From Nitrosomonas sp. HPC101 (GTDB taxonomy: Bacteria > Pseudomonadota > Gammaproteobacteria > Burkholderiales > Nitrosomonadaceae), in assembly GCF_009833125.1 (NCBI RefSeq), contig NZ_QRCC01000004.1:96433-160432 (forward strand): 64,000 bases of DNA, given 5' to 3'. Positions within the stretch are counted from its first letter, which is position 1. The number at the start of each line of letters is the position of its first letter. This document shows, in pieces, positions 8,525 to 20,354 of the stretch. A model generated the notes under the pieces. It saw only the letters and a program-made list of their open reading frames with translations. It was not told where the DNA came from and searched no databases. Position numbers and translations under genes: made by a program.

Positions 8525-9280
8525 GTGGGGTCGTCTTTGCATAACTGCGAAACATCCGGTCATTCCGTTGTCTTGCAACAACGATCCGATTGCACGACGT
8601 GCAGTTTTCGGGAGTTGTGCCTGCCGGTTGGGCTGACCGACGCAGAAATAGAGTATCTGGGTATTCTGATCAACCATAAATTGAAGGTGCGGCGAGGTGA
8701 GTATTTGTCACATGCTGGATCTGATTTCAGAGCACTTTATGCAGTGAAAAACGGCTCCTTTAAAACTTGTGCTCTGAAGGCGGATGGACGCCAACAGGTG
8801 ACTGGTTTTTATATGACAGGCGAGCTGCTGGGGCTGGATGCGATCAGCCCGGAGAAGCACACTTGTGATGCAGTTGCACTGGTTGATAGTGAAGTTTGTG
8901 AAGTGCCCTTTAAAAAGCTTGAAGAGATTGGACGAAATATTCCTTCTTTGATGAGTCAGCTTCACAAGATTATGAGCCGTGAAATTGTGCAGGACAGAGG
9001 CGTTATGATGCTGCTGGGCAGTATGCGGGCAGAAGAACGGCTGGCTGCTTTTTTGCTTAATCTGTCAACCCGCTTGGCCAGGCGGGGATACTCACCCACA
9101 AATTTTATTTTGAGGGCAACAAGGGAAGATATTGGCAGTTATTTGGGACTCAAGCTGGAGACAGTCAGCCGATCCTTTTCCAAGTTGCAGGAGGAAGGTC
9201 TCATCACAGTTAATATCAAGCATGTCACATTGCATGATATTGACAAATTAAATCTCAGGATTGGTAATTCAACAGTTTGA
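8525..9280 (+). CDS. fnr: FNR-type oxygen-responsive transcriptional regulator
   Basis: Crp/Fnr-family regulator, 251 residues. The N-terminus carries C23-x2-C26-x5-C32 and a further cysteine C114, the four-cysteine pattern that binds the oxygen-labile [4Fe-4S] cluster of FNR. A cAMP-type beta-roll follows (residues about 40-150), then a dimer helix and a C-terminal helix-turn-helix (REDIGSYLGLKLETVSRSFSKLQEEGLI) with the E-SR recognition residues of FNR. The frame opens with GTG at 8525; the true start could be a few codons later because no clear ribosome binding site is seen. In this organism type it would control low-oxygen respiration; targets are not visible here. Confidence 0.88.
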   Translation: MGSSLHNCETSGHSVVLQQRSDCTTCSFRELCLPVGLTDAEIEYLGILINHKLKVRRGEYLSHAGSDFRALYAVKNGSFKTCALKADGRQQVTGFYMTGELLGLDAISPEKHTCDAVALVDSEVCEVPFKKLEEIGRNIPSLMSQLHKIMSREIVQDRGVMMLLGSMRAEERLAAFLLNLSTRLARRGYSPTNFILRATREDIGSYLGLKLETVSRSFSKLQEEGLITVNIKHVTLHDIDKLNLRIGNSTV

Positions 9281-9314
9281 TTCCGATTTCGTCTGATCTA
9301 CAAAGTGAGTTTTC

Positions 9315-9342
9315 TTGAGCGCAGGATGCGTCATGTTATAAT
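9315..9342 (+). promoter_or_regulatory. Sigma-70 promoter of rpsB-tsf
   Basis: TTGAGC at 9315-9320 and TATAAT at 9337-9342 are separated by 16 bp, a near-consensus promoter. The transcript would carry a leader of about 150 nt before rpsB. Confidence 0.75.
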
Positions 9343-9352
9343 TGCGCGCGGT

Positions 9353-9497
9353 GCGGGAAGCAATTTCCTGCGCTTGGGAAATTTCCTATTCTATTTTAAT
9401 GATTTTATAACATAACCTACAACGCGCGCTTATCAAAATAGGGTGCCTTCATTTAGGAAGTACGTCGATAAGCAGCGGTTAACCCTAAGGAGAATTC
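9353..9497 (+). promoter_or_regulatory. rpsB mRNA leader
   Basis: Long untranslated leader. It begins with a hairpin (GCGGGAA paired with TTCCTGC, 9353-9371) and ends in a strong ribosome binding site (AAGGAG) before the ATG at 9498. Leaders of this length upstream of rpsB are known sites where S2 represses its own translation; that function here is inference. Confidence 0.4.
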
Positions 9498-10253
9498 ATG
9501 TCAGTTACTATGCGGCAAATGTTGGAAGCGGGCGTTCATTTCGGCCATCAAACCCGTTTCTGGAACCCAAAAATGGCCCCATATATTTTTGGGCAGCGTA
9601 ATAAAATTCATATCGTTAATCTTGAGCATACGCTTGTGATGTTCAGGGATGCGCTGGATTATGCCCGCAGGTTAACAGCAAACAAAGGGACAATTCTTTT
9701 TGTGGGAACCAAGCGCCAGGCGCGTGATATTGTCAAGGAGGAAGCAATCCGATGCGGTGCTCCTTATGTTAATCAACGCTGGTTGGGCGGGATGCTGACG
9801 AATTTTAAAACAATCAGACAATCGATTAAGCGCCTGCAGGATATGGAAAAAATGGTGCAGGACGGGACATTAAACAAACTGGTGAAAAAAGAGGCTCTTG
9901 ATTTTCAGCGTGAACTGGAGAAGCTAAATAACAGTCTTGGTGGCATCAAGGAGATGAAAGGATTGCCGGATGCCATGTTTGTGATTGATGTGGGTTATCA
10001 GAAAGGTACGATCGTCGAAGCAACCAAACTGGGTATCCCGGTTGTGGGGGTGGTGGATACGAATCACAGCCCGGCAGGTATTCAGTATGTGATACCGGGA
10101 AATGATGATTCCAGTCAGGCCATACGGCTTTATGCGCGCGCCATGGCAGATGCCATCCTGGAAGGGCGCAATCAATCCATTCAGGAGATTGTCGAGATGG
10201 GTAAAACTGACAGCGAGATTCTGTCTGGTGAAGACCTGTCCGCAGATGCATAA
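9498..10253 (+). CDS. rpsB: 30S ribosomal protein S2
   Basis: Structural protein of the small ribosomal subunit that bridges head and body and is needed for S1 binding. The 251-residue product shows family landmarks: [28 protein letters not shown] at the start, [14 protein letters not shown] near residue 93, and [12 protein letters not shown] toward the C-terminus. A strong AAGGAG lies before the ATG. It is the first gene of the rpsB-tsf pair, 72 bp upstream of tsf. Confidence 0.98.
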   Translation: MSVTMRQMLEAGVHFGHQTRFWNPKMAPYIFGQRNKIHIVNLEHTLVMFRDALDYARRLTANKGTILFVGTKRQARDIVKEEAIRCGAPYVNQRWLGGMLTNFKTIRQSIKRLQDMEKMVQDGTLNKLVKKEALDFQRELEKLNNSLGGIKEMKGLPDAMFVIDVGYQKGTIVEATKLGIPVVGVVDTNHSPAGIQYVIPGNDDSSQAIRLYARAMADAILEGRNQSIQEIVEMGKTDSEILSGEDLSADA

Positions 10254-10325
10254 ATGATCTTCGTCATCCTCCCTTGGTAAAAGAGATTATTCAAAGTTTT
10301 TGTATTAATTGGATTCGGAGTCAGA

Positions 10326-11210
10326 ATGGCAGAGATTACTGCAAGCATGGTTAAAGAATTGCGCGAGCTTACGGGCTTGGGCATGATGGAGTGTAAAAAA
10401 GCATTGTCTGAGGCCGATGGGGACATGAAAGCTGCTGAGGATTTGCTGCGGATCAGAAGTGGAGCCAAGGCAAGTAAAGCGGCTGGCCGTATTGCTGCGG
10501 AAGGTGTCATTAGCGGGTTTGTTACTGCTGATGGTAAACGAGGGGGCATAGTGGAGGTCAACTGTGAAACCGATTTTGTTGCCAAGAATGAAGATTTCAT
10601 CCATTTTGCCAGCAATCTGGCGAAGTTATTGGTGAATCAGAACCCGCCGGATACAGCATCATTGGCTGAAATGCCTTTGGCTGACGGAGAGACGGTGGAA
10701 TCTGTTCGCAAGGCTTTGATTATGAAACTGGGTGAAAATATCAGTATTCGCCGTGGCATGAGCTATCAGGCTAAAGGTCGTCTCGCAATGTACCTGCATG
10801 GAAGCAGGATTGGCGTGATGGTTGATTACTCGGGAGGAGACGAAGCACTGGGTAAGGATCTGGCTATGCATATTGCGGCCAGCAAGCCTGTTTGTGTATC
10901 GAGTGTACAAGTACCTGCTGATCTACTTGAGCGCGAGCGTCAGATATTCGCTGCTCAGGCGGCAGAAAGTGGTAAACCAGCCAATATAATTGAGAAAATG
11001 GTGGAAGGGCGAATCGCCAAATATCTGGCAGAAGTTACCTTGTTAGGTCAGCCTTTTGTTAAGGATCCTGAGCAGACTGTTGAGAAATTGTTAAAAGCAC
11101 AGTCTGCCGAAGTCAGTAGCTTCGCGTTGTATGTTGTAGGTGAGGGTATCGAGAAGAAGTCTGATGATTTTGTGGCTGAAGTTATGGCCCAAGTTAACCA
11201 ATCAAAATAA
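10326..11210 (+). CDS. tsf: Elongation factor Ts
   Basis: Guanine-nucleotide exchange factor for EF-Tu. The 294-residue product opens with a UBA-like domain ([25 protein letters not shown]) and contains the central exchange motif [16 protein letters not shown] (about residue 77) followed by two core subdomains ([34 protein letters not shown]). It follows rpsB as in nearly all bacteria; a GGAG lies a few bases before the ATG. Confidence 0.98.
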   Translation: MAEITASMVKELRELTGLGMMECKKALSEADGDMKAAEDLLRIRSGAKASKAAGRIAAEGVISGFVTADGKRGGIVEVNCETDFVAKNEDFIHFASNLAKLLVNQNPPDTASLAEMPLADGETVESVRKALIMKLGENISIRRGMSYQAKGRLAMYLHGSRIGVMVDYSGGDEALGKDLAMHIAASKPVCVSSVQVPADLLERERQIFAAQAAESGKPANIIEKMVEGRIAKYLAEVTLLGQPFVKDPEQTVEKLLKAQSAEVSSFALYVVGEGIEKKSDDFVAEVMAQVNQSK

Positions 11211-11347
11211 AAATAATTAGTTTGACCAGCTGCGATAGGGAAAATAACAAGATGGCGATCCCAGTTGGAATGGTTGTTGATAAAGTATAGATGCGACACG
11301 TTAATTCTCAGGAAGACTTTAGATAATTCTCTATTACACGGGCATAT

Positions 11348-12061
11348 ATGCCAACTGTCTATAAACGTATTCTACTGAAATTGTCGGGCGAAGCTCTTAT
11401 GGGTGACGCGCAGTATGGTATTGACCGTACAGTGATTGAACGCATTGTAGTCGAGGTTGCCGGAGTACTGCAGTTGGGTGTTGAAGTTGCAATTGTAGTA
11501 GGCGGGGGTAATATTTTCCGTGGCATGAAATCTGCGGGAGATGGCATGGATCGTGTAACGGCCGATTATATGGGAATGCTTGCTACCACGATGAATGCTT
11601 TGGCATTACACGATGCGATGAGACGGAATGGAGTTATCTCACGCGTACAATCCGCTTTGCGGATAGACCAGGTTGTGGAACCTTATATCCGTGGCAAGGC
11701 TTTGCGCTATCTGGACGAACGTAAGGTGGTTATATTTGCTGCAGGAACCGGTAATCCCTTTTTTACCACGGATACAGCGGCTGCTTTGCGTGGTATGGAA
11801 ATAAATGCCAGCATAGTCCTTAAGGGGACCAAAGTAGATGGGATTTATACCAGTGATCCTTTTAAAAACAAGGATGCGCAACGTTTTCGCAGCCTGACTT
11901 TTGATGAGGCGATTAATAAAAACCTTCAGGTAATGGATGCTACTGCACTGACTTTGTGTCGTGATCAGAAACTTCCTATCAACGTATTCAGTATTTTCAA
12001 GACCGGGGCACTCAAACGAGTTATCATGGGTGAAGATGAAGGAACCTCAGTAATTATCTGA
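11348..12061 (+). CDS. pyrH: UMP kinase
   Basis: Phosphorylates UMP to UDP with ATP; hexameric amino-acid-kinase fold enzyme of pyrimidine synthesis. Family motifs are visible: [39 protein letters not shown] and [18 protein letters not shown], and the C-terminal [18 protein letters not shown]. The 237-residue length is standard. It lies in the conserved order tsf-pyrH-frr, 137 bp after tsf. Confidence 0.98.
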   Translation: MPTVYKRILLKLSGEALMGDAQYGIDRTVIERIVVEVAGVLQLGVEVAIVVGGGNIFRGMKSAGDGMDRVTADYMGMLATTMNALALHDAMRRNGVISRVQSALRIDQVVEPYIRGKALRYLDERKVVIFAAGTGNPFFTTDTAAALRGMEINASIVLKGTKVDGIYTSDPFKNKDAQRFRSLTFDEAINKNLQVMDATALTLCRDQKLPINVFSIFKTGALKRVIMGEDEGTSVII

Positions 12062-12168
12062 ATTTCTGGGTATTCTCTAAAATGTTGTGCTTCCACGTAA
12101 TATATAGAAGAGCATATATAATATATATTGTTATAGCTGCTTTTCAATATCAATAAATTTACTTAAAT

Positions 12169-12726
12169 ATGATTGCTGATGTAAAAAAATCTTCTGAACA
12201 GAAAATGCAAAAAAGCCTGGAGGCACTTAAAGTTGATTTCAGCAAGGTAAGAAGCGGGCGCCCACATGCAGGGCTGCTGGATCATATAACAGTTGATTAC
12301 TATGGAACACCAACACCGATCCGGCAGCTTGCGAATGTAACTTTGGCGGATGCGCGTACCATAGGGGTTATACCATGGGATAAAAAAGCATTTTCAGCGA
12401 TTGAAAAAGCGATACGGGATTCCGATATGGGCTTGAATCCGATGACTGCAGGCGAAATGGTGAGGGTGCCTATGCCGCCTTTAACAGAAGAAAGACGCAA
12501 GGATTTGACCAAGATTGTTAGAGCGGAAGCGGAAACAACTCGTATTGCAATGAGAAATATCCGGCGTGATGCTAACTCCCAGTTAAAAGAATTGTTGAAG
12601 GATAAATTGATCGCAGAGGATGAGGATCGTCGTGCGCAAGATGATATTCAGAAACTGACAGATCGCTATATTGTCGAGGTAGATAAATTGCTGCAAACTA
12701 AAGAAGCGGAATTGATGGCTGTCTGA
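12169..12726 (+). CDS. frr: Ribosome recycling factor
   Basis: Splits post-termination ribosomes together with EF-G. The 185-residue product has the RRF helical signature: [25 protein letters not shown] at the N-terminus, [16 protein letters not shown] in the hinge, and [37 protein letters not shown] in the long C-terminal helix. It is followed after 3 bp by uppS. Confidence 0.98.
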   Translation: MIADVKKSSEQKMQKSLEALKVDFSKVRSGRPHAGLLDHITVDYYGTPTPIRQLANVTLADARTIGVIPWDKKAFSAIEKAIRDSDMGLNPMTAGEMVRVPMPPLTEERRKDLTKIVRAEAETTRIAMRNIRRDANSQLKELLKDKLIAEDEDRRAQDDIQKLTDRYIVEVDKLLQTKEAELMAV

Positions 12727-12729
12727 TAT

Positions 12730-13533
12730 ATGCCCCTAACGCCAAGTTCAACACGTGAAATACCGGAAACCGAGGCGATACCTAAGCATATTGCTATTAT
12801 CATGGACGGCAACGGTCGATGGGCGAAGCAGCGTTATTTGCCGCGAATAGCAGGACATACACAGGGTGTTGAAGCAGTGCGGGGTACGATCAAGGCCTGT
12901 ATTGAAAGAGGTGTTTCACACCTGACAATTTTTGCATTTAGTAGTGAAAACTGGCGCAGGCCTGCAGAAGAAATCAGGTTGTTAATGCAATTGTTTCTCG
13001 CTGCGCTTGAGCGGGAGATCACCAGCTTGCATGAAAATGGAGTTCGCTTCAGGGTGATTGGAGATCTTACAAAATTTGATCCTAAAATCATTGATTGCGT
13101 TCGGCATGGTGAAGCACTTACTGCCAGTAATACTCGTTTGTATCTCACGGTGGCTGCAAATTACGGGGGACGTTGGGATATCATGCAGGCTATACGTAAA
13201 ATGATTGCGGAAAATCCGGATTCAGCTGTGAATTTTGATGAATCTGATATTGCCAGTCACTTGACAATGGCTGATGCTCCTGAGCCGGATTTGTTTATCC
13301 GTACAGGAGGCGAATGCCGGATCAGTAATTTCCTGCTTTGGCAGCTTGCATATACTGAATTATATTTTACCGACACCCTGTGGCCGGATTTCAATGCATC
13401 AACGCTTGACGAGGCTATCCGTTCCTACCAGAAACGTGAGCGCCGATTTGGTCGAACAAGTGAGCAGCTTGAAAAACAACAGGAAAGACAGCAGGAAATC
13501 AGGAATACGATCTTGAGCAAAAACAAGATTTAG
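12730..13533 (+). CDS. uppS: Undecaprenyl diphosphate synthase (cis-prenyltransferase)
   Basis: Adds eight isoprene units to farnesyl-PP to make the C55 carrier lipid of peptidoglycan and polysaccharide synthesis. The catalytic Asp lies in [15 protein letters not shown] (near residue 26), and SSENWRRP, the [23 protein letters not shown] block and the C-terminal YQKRERRFG are all present. The 267-residue length is typical. It runs into cdsA after about 30 bp. Confidence 0.97.
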   Translation: MPLTPSSTREIPETEAIPKHIAIIMDGNGRWAKQRYLPRIAGHTQGVEAVRGTIKACIERGVSHLTIFAFSSENWRRPAEEIRLLMQLFLAALEREITSLHENGVRFRVIGDLTKFDPKIIDCVRHGEALTASNTRLYLTVAANYGGRWDIMQAIRKMIAENPDSAVNFDESDIASHLTMADAPEPDLFIRTGGECRISNFLLWQLAYTELYFTDTLWPDFNASTLDEAIRSYQKRERRFGRTSEQLEKQQERQQEIRNTILSKNKI

Positions 13534-13565
13534 TTATCATTATCAATTAGCGGGATTCCCCGTTC

Positions 13566-14393
13566 ATGCTGAGTACCCGACTTTTTACTGCACTCGTACT
13601 ATTGACCGCCTTTCTGGCGGCATTATTTTATTTGCCGGATATTTTTTGGGCTGCATTGCTCCTGGGGTTAACTGTTACAGCTGCCAGGGAGTGGAGTCGT
13701 CTGGGGTGTTTTTCTGTTGGCCAGACTGTGTTTTACATGATTTTTACTACCTTGCTAGGAGGAGAGTTATTATTTCTGACCAGCATGGTTGTATCCAGCA
13801 ACCCGGCAGATTCATCGATGGCCGGGTTTTATGTCGCATCTGCTATTTTTTGGCTGCTGGTGGCACCTTTTCAGTTGGCAACAGCTCGGCCCATTCGCAA
13901 CGTATGGGTACTCATGTTAATCGGCTGGTTGATATTGCTGCCAGCCTGCCTGTCGCTTTATCAGCTTCGTGCAATAAATCCATTGCTGTTACTCGGATTC
14001 ATGGGAGTGGTGTGGGTATCTGACAGTGCTGCCTATTTTGTCGGGCGCGCTTATGGAAAACATAAACTTGCTCCCCGGATTAGTCCGGGAAAGACATGGG
14101 AGGGGGTGGCCGCTGCGTTGGTGGCTGTATTGATTTATACATTGATCTGGCTTTTTGCGGTAAATAGGGAGCACGAACTGATTGGCTGGCTGATTCCCTT
14201 GTTGCTCGTGCTTATGGCGCTGGGAATAGTGGGGGATCTGTTTGAATCACTCTTGAAACGACAGGCAGGCCTCAAGGATAGTGGCAGTATTTTGCCAGGT
14301 CATGGTGGGATACTGGACCGTATCGATGCGTTGCTCCCGGTTTTGCCCATTGCGACTTTGTCAGCCATCTTATTTTATTCAACTGAATCATGA
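13566..14393 (+). CDS. cdsA: Phosphatidate cytidylyltransferase
   Basis: Inner-membrane enzyme that makes CDP-diacylglycerol from phosphatidate and CTP, the branch point of phospholipid synthesis. The 275-residue product is polytopic (about seven hydrophobic segments) and carries the CDP-DAG synthase signature near the C-terminus: [13 protein letters not shown] and [31 protein letters not shown]. The stop codon overlaps the dxr start in an ATGA, indicating coupling. Confidence 0.96.
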   Translation: MLSTRLFTALVLLTAFLAALFYLPDIFWAALLLGLTVTAAREWSRLGCFSVGQTVFYMIFTTLLGGELLFLTSMVVSSNPADSSMAGFYVASAIFWLLVAPFQLATARPIRNVWVLMLIGWLILLPACLSLYQLRAINPLLLLGFMGVVWVSDSAAYFVGRAYGKHKLAPRISPGKTWEGVAAALVAVLIYTLIWLFAVNREHELIGWLIPLLLVLMALGIVGDLFESLLKRQAGLKDSGSILPGHGGILDRIDALLPVLPIATLSAILFYSTES

Positions 14394-15625
14394 CTAAAAT
14401 CCGTCATCTGACCATATTGGGTTCAACTGGCAGCATCGGTGAAAGCACGCTGGATGTAGTGGCCAGACATCCCGATCGGTTTCAGGTGGTTGCCCTGACC
14501 GCTAACAAAAATGTTGAGAAGCTGTTTGAGCTGTGCAAACAGTTTCGTCCATCGTATGCTGTGATGCTCAATGCCCAGAGTGCCGAGCGTCTGGAAGATA
14601 AATTGCGGACAACAGATGTGGGTGCCAAGGTGCTTTCAGGTATCGAATCACTGGAGAAGGTAGCATCCCTGCCAGAAATCGATACGGTCGTAGCAGCCAT
14701 TGTTGGTGCGGCAGGTATTCGTCCAACACTCTCGTCCGCGCGGGCGGGCAAGCATATTCTTCTGGCCAACAAGGAAACGCTGGTGATGGCCGGGCGTATC
14801 TTTATGGATACGGTCAGGCAACATCGTGCAACGCTGTTACCGGTGGACAGTGAACACAATGCGATTTTTCAGTCTTTGCCGCAATGTTTTAATGGAGATC
14901 TGGCGGGATCGGGCGTGCGACGAATACTGTTGACCGCTTCGGGCGGACCTTTCCGTAAGATGGATCTGGAAATGTTGGAAACGGTGACGCCAGAACAGGC
15001 TTGTGCCCATCCCAACTGGGTGATGGGCAAAAAAATATCGGTTGACTCGGCTACCATGATGAACAAGGGACTGGAAGTCATTGAGGCACACTGGTTGTTT
15101 AATGTAGCACCTGAAAAAATCCAGGTGGTTGTCCATCCACAAAGTGTTATCCATTCTATGGTTGAATATATTGATGGTTCGGTGCTTGCCCAACTCGGCA
15201 ATCCGGATATGCGCACGCCAATAGCGCATGCATTGGGTTATCCCGAAAGAATGGAAAGTGGTGTGCAGTCCATGGATATCTTTAAAATTGCACAGTTGAA
15301 TTTTGAAGCCCCGGATTTCAAGCGTTTTCCCTGTCTCAGGCTTGCGTATGAAGCGCTTTCCAAGGGGGGGAATATGCCGGCTGTACTGAATGCTGCCAAT
15401 GAGGTTGCGGTTGAAGTTTTTCTGACGGGAAAAATACCTTTCACAGCGATCCCCGCAGTCATCGAACATACAATGGAATCAATAGACGGACAGGAAATGG
15501 TCGACCTGGACGATGTGCTCAAAGCTGATTCGCTGGCGCGTGAGATAGCACGCAAATGGCTGGATAATCAGGATTGGCAAGAACAACCAAAGGGTGTTGC
15601 TATTTTGCGTCGGGCAGTGGAATAG
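14390..15625 (+). CDS. dxr: 1-deoxy-D-xylulose 5-phosphate reductoisomerase
   Basis: Second step of the MEP isoprenoid pathway: NADPH-dependent rearrangement and reduction of DXP to MEP. The NADPH-binding [10 protein letters not shown] is at the N-terminus. Substrate and metal residues lie in [44 protein letters not shown] and [17 protein letters not shown]. The 411-residue length is slightly longer than E. coli Dxr. Overlaps cdsA by 4 bp. Confidence 0.98.
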   Translation: MTKIRHLTILGSTGSIGESTLDVVARHPDRFQVVALTANKNVEKLFELCKQFRPSYAVMLNAQSAERLEDKLRTTDVGAKVLSGIESLEKVASLPEIDTVVAAIVGAAGIRPTLSSARAGKHILLANKETLVMAGRIFMDTVRQHRATLLPVDSEHNAIFQSLPQCFNGDLAGSGVRRILLTASGGPFRKMDLEMLETVTPEQACAHPNWVMGKKISVDSATMMNKGLEVIEAHWLFNVAPEKIQVVVHPQSVIHSMVEYIDGSVLAQLGNPDMRTPIAHALGYPERMESGVQSMDIFKIAQLNFEAPDFKRFPCLRLAYEALSKGGNMPAVLNAANEVAVEVFLTGKIPFTAIPAVIEHTMESIDGQEMVDLDDVLKADSLAREIARKWLDNQDWQEQPKGVAILRRAVE

Positions 15626-15646
15626 ATCATTTTGTAGATTTCTGAC

Positions 15647-17014
15647 ATGACATTGTTCTCAACCATTTTTGCATTCGTCATCGCACTGGGTCTGCTGATC
15701 ACTTTTCACGAATTTGGTCATTATCTGGTTGCCCGCTGGTGCGGAGTCAAGGTGTTACGTTTTTCTCTCGGATTTGGCCGGCCGCTGCTCAAAAAACGCA
15801 TTGGGAGTGATCAGACGGAATGGATGGTCGCCGCAATTCCGCTGGGGGGGTATGTCAAGATGCTGGATGAGCGTGAAGGACCGGTTCCCGCTGACGAACT
15901 TTCGCGTGCCTTTAATCGGCAATCGGTTTCCAGACGTCTTGCCATCGTGATTGCAGGCCCGGCTGCCAATTTTTTACTGGCCATTTTGCTGTATTGGTTA
16001 CTTTTTATATCTGGCGTCAGTGGCGTAAAGCCAATCGTGGGAGAAATTGAACCCGCAACACTTGCGGCTTCGGCAGGATTCAGAAACGGGGATATGATTA
16101 CCGGCATCGGTGATCGGGCAATTACCACCTGGCAGGAAGCCCGGTTGCTATTACTGGATAATGCGGCAGACAGAAATCCAGATGTTAGGATAACGGTGAC
16201 GGGTGAAAGTGGAGTTTCTCGCCAACTCAGGCTGAATTTGAGCAGTCTTGGGGCAGAAGATCTTGAAGGCAATTTTCTGAAAGGGATGGGGCTGAGCATC
16301 TATCGACCCATTATTGTCCCAATTATTGATCAAGTAATGACTGGAGGAGCAGCGGAACACGCGGGTATCAAGACTGGCGACAGGATTGTAGCGATTAATG
16401 GGAAGGAAGTCTCCGTTTGGGAAGATGTGGTCGATGTGGTGCGTTCAAGTCCCGGGCATACACTTTCGGTTGACGTGATGCGGGATGGTCGGGAGCTTGT
16501 CGTGTCACTACAACCGGAAATTGTATCCGAGGAGCACACTGAAATTGGCAGAGCTGGAATTACGCCTAGAATTCAGCATGAGATACTGGAAAATCTGCTG
16601 GTGAAGAACAGCTATCCTCCGTTGGCTGCTCTGGTTAAGGCTGTTACTAAGACTTGGGAAATGTCTTCTTTTACTGTGCGCATGTTGGGAAAAATGATCA
16701 CGGGTGATGTTTCGCTGAAAAACGTCAGCGGACCGATTACCATCGCGAATTATGCCGGCCAGTCGGCCCAAATGGGGTTCGCTGCCTACCTGGGATTCCT
16801 GGCCCTGATCAGTATTAGTCTCGGTGTGTTAAATCTTCTGCCGATTCCAGTGCTGGATGGTGGACACCTGATGTATTACTTGATCGAAATGGTACGAGGT
16901 GTCCCACTATCCGAAAAAATCATGTATGTCGGTAATCAGATTGGTATGATCTTGCTGATCATGCTGATGGTGTTCGCAATACATAACGATCTACTTCGTC
17001 TGGCTGCTGAGTAG
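15647..17014 (+). CDS. rseP: RseP site-2 protease
   Basis: Inner-membrane zinc protease that cleaves anti-sigma-E factor and cleaned-up signal peptides. The active-site motif HEFGH is at residues 21-25, followed by two PDZ domains (roughly residues 120-310) and the second catalytic motif [12 protein letters not shown]. The 455-residue length is the normal RseP size. It sits between dxr and bamA as in most betaproteobacteria, with 2 bp before bamA. Confidence 0.97.
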   Translation: MTLFSTIFAFVIALGLLITFHEFGHYLVARWCGVKVLRFSLGFGRPLLKKRIGSDQTEWMVAAIPLGGYVKMLDEREGPVPADELSRAFNRQSVSRRLAIVIAGPAANFLLAILLYWLLFISGVSGVKPIVGEIEPATLAASAGFRNGDMITGIGDRAITTWQEARLLLLDNAADRNPDVRITVTGESGVSRQLRLNLSSLGAEDLEGNFLKGMGLSIYRPIIVPIIDQVMTGGAAEHAGIKTGDRIVAINGKEVSVWEDVVDVVRSSPGHTLSVDVMRDGRELVVSLQPEIVSEEHTEIGRAGITPRIQHEILENLLVKNSYPPLAALVKAVTKTWEMSSFTVRMLGKMITGDVSLKNVSGPITIANYAGQSAQMGFAAYLGFLALISISLGVLNLLPIPVLDGGHLMYYLIEMVRGVPLSEKIMYVGNQIGMILLIMLMVFAIHNDLLRLAAE

Positions 17015-17016
17015 AC

Positions 17017-19293
17017 ATGAAATTCAGGTTTTCTGTATTATTTTTTTTCCTGTATTCAATAGGTTGTGTGGCAAGTGATTCATTTGTGGTCAGAGATATA
17101 CGAGTGGAAGGTATTCAGCGTACCGAGGCTGGAACAATATTCAGTTATCTGCCGGTTAAAGTTGGTGATGTGCTCGACAGTCAAAAAGCCAGTGCAGCAA
17201 TCAAGGCATTGTATGCCACAGGATTCTTCAGTGATGTCAAGCTGAAATCTGAAGGTGAGTTGTTGATCGTGCAGGTTCAGGAGCGTCCAGCGATTGCACA
17301 AATCGGCATCAACGGCGCAAAAGAGTTTGATAAGGATAAGCTCAAGGAAGGCCTGAAACAGGCTGGTTTGGCAGAATCTCGTATTTTCAGCCGCTCACTG
17401 CTGGAAAAGGCTGAACAGGAATTAAAGCGCCAATATATCAGTCGCGGTAAGTACGCAGTCAGAATCACCACGACCACTACTCCACTGGAGCGTAACCGTA
17501 TCGGTATCAATTTTGATATCAAGGAGGGTAAGACTGCTCGTATCAAACAAATCAATATTGTTGGCAACCATGTTTTTCCTGAAGATGATCTGGTCGATCT
17601 GTTCAGTCTCAAAACACCGGGTTTTCTGACCTGGTTCACCAAGGACGATCAGTATTCAAAGCAGAAATTATCGGCAGATCTTGAAACACTGCGCTCCTAT
17701 TATCTTGATCGAGGATATCTTGAGTTCAATATCGAATCCACTCAGGTTTCGATCACACCGGATATGAAGGATATCTACATTACGATCAATGTAACGGAAG
17801 GTCCTCAATACACGGTATCCGATATCAAGCTTGCTGGCGAGTTGCTCGTGCCGGAGGAAGAGTTGCGTAAGCTGATCAAACTCGAACCAGGTGGAATATT
17901 TGTACGTGAGAAGCTGACCGAATCGATCAAGCTGATCAGCGACAGATTAGGGAATGATGGTTATGCATTTGCCAATGTCAATGCCTCACCGGAACTGGAC
18001 AAGGAAACCCGTAAGACAGCCTTTACTTTTTTTATCGACCCGGGGCGTCGGATTTATGTCAGGCGTATCAATATCAGTGGCAATGAACGTACCCGAGATG
18101 AGGTGATCCGTCGTGAATTCCGGCAGATGGAAGGGGGATGGCACTCAACCGAACAGATCAACCGTTCCCGTCAAAGGGTGGACAAACTCGATTACTTTAC
18201 CAGCGTGAATGTTGAAACGCCTCCGGTGGCAGATGTTCCGGATCAGGTGGATATCAACGTCAATGTGGTTGAGAAGCCGACCGGAGCGATTATGTTTGGT
18301 GCAGGCTACTCTGATCGCGAAGGGATTATTCTGAATGGATCGATTGCTCAGAACAATATTCTGGGAACGGGTAACTTTTTAAGCTTGCAAGTCAATACCG
18401 GTAGCGTTAATAAAGTTATTTCGGCTTCATTCCGAAATCCTTACTATACGATTAATGGCATAAGTCTCGGTCTGGAAGCATTCAAACGCGATATCAACAC
18501 CCGCTCCCTGAGTGCAGTGGGAGTGTTCAATACCGATACAACGGGTGCCAATATACGGTTTGGTATTCCTGTTGCAGAGAATGATATCGTTTCACTAGGG
18601 CTGGGTTATGAGCACACCAAAATCGATCTGCGTGATGACAGTCCGCAACGTTACAAGGATTTCGTCAGTCAATTTGGCAAGACTTCCAATAATCTTCCAA
18701 TTACCCTGAGCTGGGCGCGTGACCGCCGTGACAGCGCCATCTGGACGACATCCGGGATGACACAACGTCTGTTCGGAGAATTCAGTATGCCGTTTGGTGA
18801 TCTGAATTATTACAAGGTCAGTTACGAGCATCGTTGGTTCCTTCCGGTCTCTAAAATGTTCACCTTGATGCTGAATGGTGAGGTGGGTGTTGGAGATGGC
18901 TATTCTGACAAGCCGCTTCCCTTCTTCAAAAATTTCTTTGCAGGGGGGTTCAACTCTGTTCGTGGATACAATATCAATACATTGGGGCCACGTGACAGTG
19001 ACGGCCGGGTGCTGGGCGGTAGCAAGCGAATTGTGGGAAATATCGAGGTATTGTTCCCGGTACCGTTTATGAAGGAAGATAAATCAATGCGTCTGAGCGC
19101 ATTCGCGGATGGAGGTACAATCATTAATTCATTTTCCGGACTGGGATTGGATGACTTTCGTTATTCCGCCGGGTTGGCTGCAACCTGGATTTCTCCGATG
19201 GGACCGCTGAAATTCAGTGTCGCCCAGCCACTTAATGATAAATCGGGTGACAAGATACAACGTTTTCAGTTCCAGTTTGGACAGACTTTCTAA
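17017..19293 (+). CDS. bamA: Outer-membrane protein assembly factor BamA
   Basis: Core of the BAM machine that folds beta-barrel proteins into the outer membrane. A signal peptide ends near residue 20 (CVAS|DSF). Five POTRA repeats fill about residues 22-420 and a 16-strand barrel follows; the loop-6 motif VRGYN is visible ([16 protein letters not shown]) and the chain ends with Phe (QFQFGQTF). At 758 residues it is typical. Co-directional with rseP and skp. Confidence 0.97.
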   Translation: MKFRFSVLFFFLYSIGCVASDSFVVRDIRVEGIQRTEAGTIFSYLPVKVGDVLDSQKASAAIKALYATGFFSDVKLKSEGELLIVQVQERPAIAQIGINGAKEFDKDKLKEGLKQAGLAESRIFSRSLLEKAEQELKRQYISRGKYAVRITTTTTPLERNRIGINFDIKEGKTARIKQINIVGNHVFPEDDLVDLFSLKTPGFLTWFTKDDQYSKQKLSADLETLRSYYLDRGYLEFNIESTQVSITPDMKDIYITINVTEGPQYTVSDIKLAGELLVPEEELRKLIKLEPGGIFVREKLTESIKLISDRLGNDGYAFANVNASPELDKETRKTAFTFFIDPGRRIYVRRINISGNERTRDEVIRREFRQMEGGWHSTEQINRSRQRVDKLDYFTSVNVETPPVADVPDQVDINVNVVEKPTGAIMFGAGYSDREGIILNGSIAQNNILGTGNFLSLQVNTGSVNKVISASFRNPYYTINGISLGLEAFKRDINTRSLSAVGVFNTDTTGANIRFGIPVAENDIVSLGLGYEHTKIDLRDDSPQRYKDFVSQFGKTSNNLPITLSWARDRRDSAIWTTSGMTQRLFGEFSMPFGDLNYYKVSYEHRWFLPVSKMFTLMLNGEVGVGDGYSDKPLPFFKNFFAGGFNSVRGYNINTLGPRDSDGRVLGGSKRIVGNIEVLFPVPFMKEDKSMRLSAFADGGTIINSFSGLGLDDFRYSAGLAATWISPMGPLKFSVAQPLNDKSGDKIQRFQFQFGQTF

Positions 19294-19346
19294 ATCCGAA
19301 AATGGTCTTAGAAGAAAATGCAAGATACATTGGATAATTCAGTTAG

Positions 19347-19877
19347 ATGACTGCTGCCCGATTTGTGAAGAGATTCATTATTCTAGTAGCCTTTGTTTTG
19401 TCGCCTTGTTTACTGGCTGGGGAGATCAAGATCGGAGTTGTCAATACCGAGAAAATTTTGCGAGAATCAATGCCTGCGGTAGCTGCTCAAAGAAAGATTG
19501 AAAATGAATTTCAAACACGTGATGCGAAAATAAAAGAATTTTCTGTACAGATTAGGACTTTACAGCGGGAGCTGGAAAAAGGGACAAATCTTGTGAGTGA
19601 AGAAGAACGGCGCATGAAGGAGCGCGAACTGGCTGGACTCAGCCGACGTTACCAGCGCGCTCAGCAGCAGATGCGAGAAGATTTGAGTTTACGCCAGAAT
19701 GAAGAGTACGGTCTGATTTTGGAACGTACCAATAGGGTGATCGGAGAACTTGCAGAGCAACAGGATTATGACTTGATCCTGCAACTGCAGGATTCGGTCT
19801 ATCGAAGTGCGCGTATTGATATTACTGATCAGGTTATCAGGGCATTGAACGCACAGGAATCAGCTTCCGAAAAATAG
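19347..19877 (+). CDS. skp: Periplasmic chaperone Skp (OmpH family)
   Basis: Trimeric periplasmic chaperone that holds unfolded outer-membrane proteins for BAM. A signal peptide (about 24 residues, ending LLAG) is followed by KIGVVNTEKILRESMPAV, the start of the OmpH domain, and a long charged coiled coil. The 176-residue length fits. In most betaproteobacteria lpxD follows; here fabZ starts only 42 bp later. Confidence 0.93.
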   Translation: MTAARFVKRFIILVAFVLSPCLLAGEIKIGVVNTEKILRESMPAVAAQRKIENEFQTRDAKIKEFSVQIRTLQRELEKGTNLVSEEERRMKERELAGLSRRYQRAQQQMREDLSLRQNEEYGLILERTNRVIGELAEQQDYDLILQLQDSVYRSARIDITDQVIRALNAQESASEK

Positions 19878-19919
19878 TAATTAATAGTTTTTGTATAACA
19901 GAGAGACAGAACGGCCGTG

Positions 19920-20354
19920 ATGGATATCCATGAAATACTGAAATACCTGCCGCATCGTTATCCGTTGATTCTGGTTGATCGGGTAGTTGCACTTGAAATA
20001 AACAAACGGATTCATGCCTATAAAAATGTTTCCATCAATGAACCCTATTTTTCCGGACATTTTCCGCATCATCCGGTCATGCCTGGCGTACTGATCGTTG
20101 AAGCGTTGGCACAGGCTGCTGCGCTGTTGACTATCAAATCTGAAAATATGGAGAAAGATACCGGGAAGGTATATTATTTTGTCGGTATCGATGCTGTACG
20201 ATTCAAGAAGCCAGTCATCGCGGGTGATCAGTTGGTATTGAAGGTGGAGATTACCCGTCATGTCAAAGGCATCTGGAAATATACCGCTTGTGCAGAAGTG
20301 GATGACCGGCTGGTTACCGAAGCCCAGCTGATGTGTACTGCTCGAGCCATCTGA
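19920..20354 (+). CDS. fabZ: 3-hydroxyacyl-ACP dehydratase FabZ
   Basis: Hot-dog-fold dehydratase of type II fatty-acid synthesis. The active-site His lies in [26 protein letters not shown], with the Glu of the same helix. I prefer the ATG at 19920; a GTG at 19917 is in frame and adds one residue. The 144-residue length is normal. The 3' end overlaps the start of rnhB. Neighbouring lpxD and lpxA, usually on either side of fabZ, are absent. Confidence 0.96.
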   Translation: MDIHEILKYLPHRYPLILVDRVVALEINKRIHAYKNVSINEPYFSGHFPHHPVMPGVLIVEALAQAAALLTIKSENMEKDTGKVYYFVGIDAVRFKKPVIAGDQLVLKVEITRHVKGIWKYTACAEVDDRLVTEAQLMCTARAI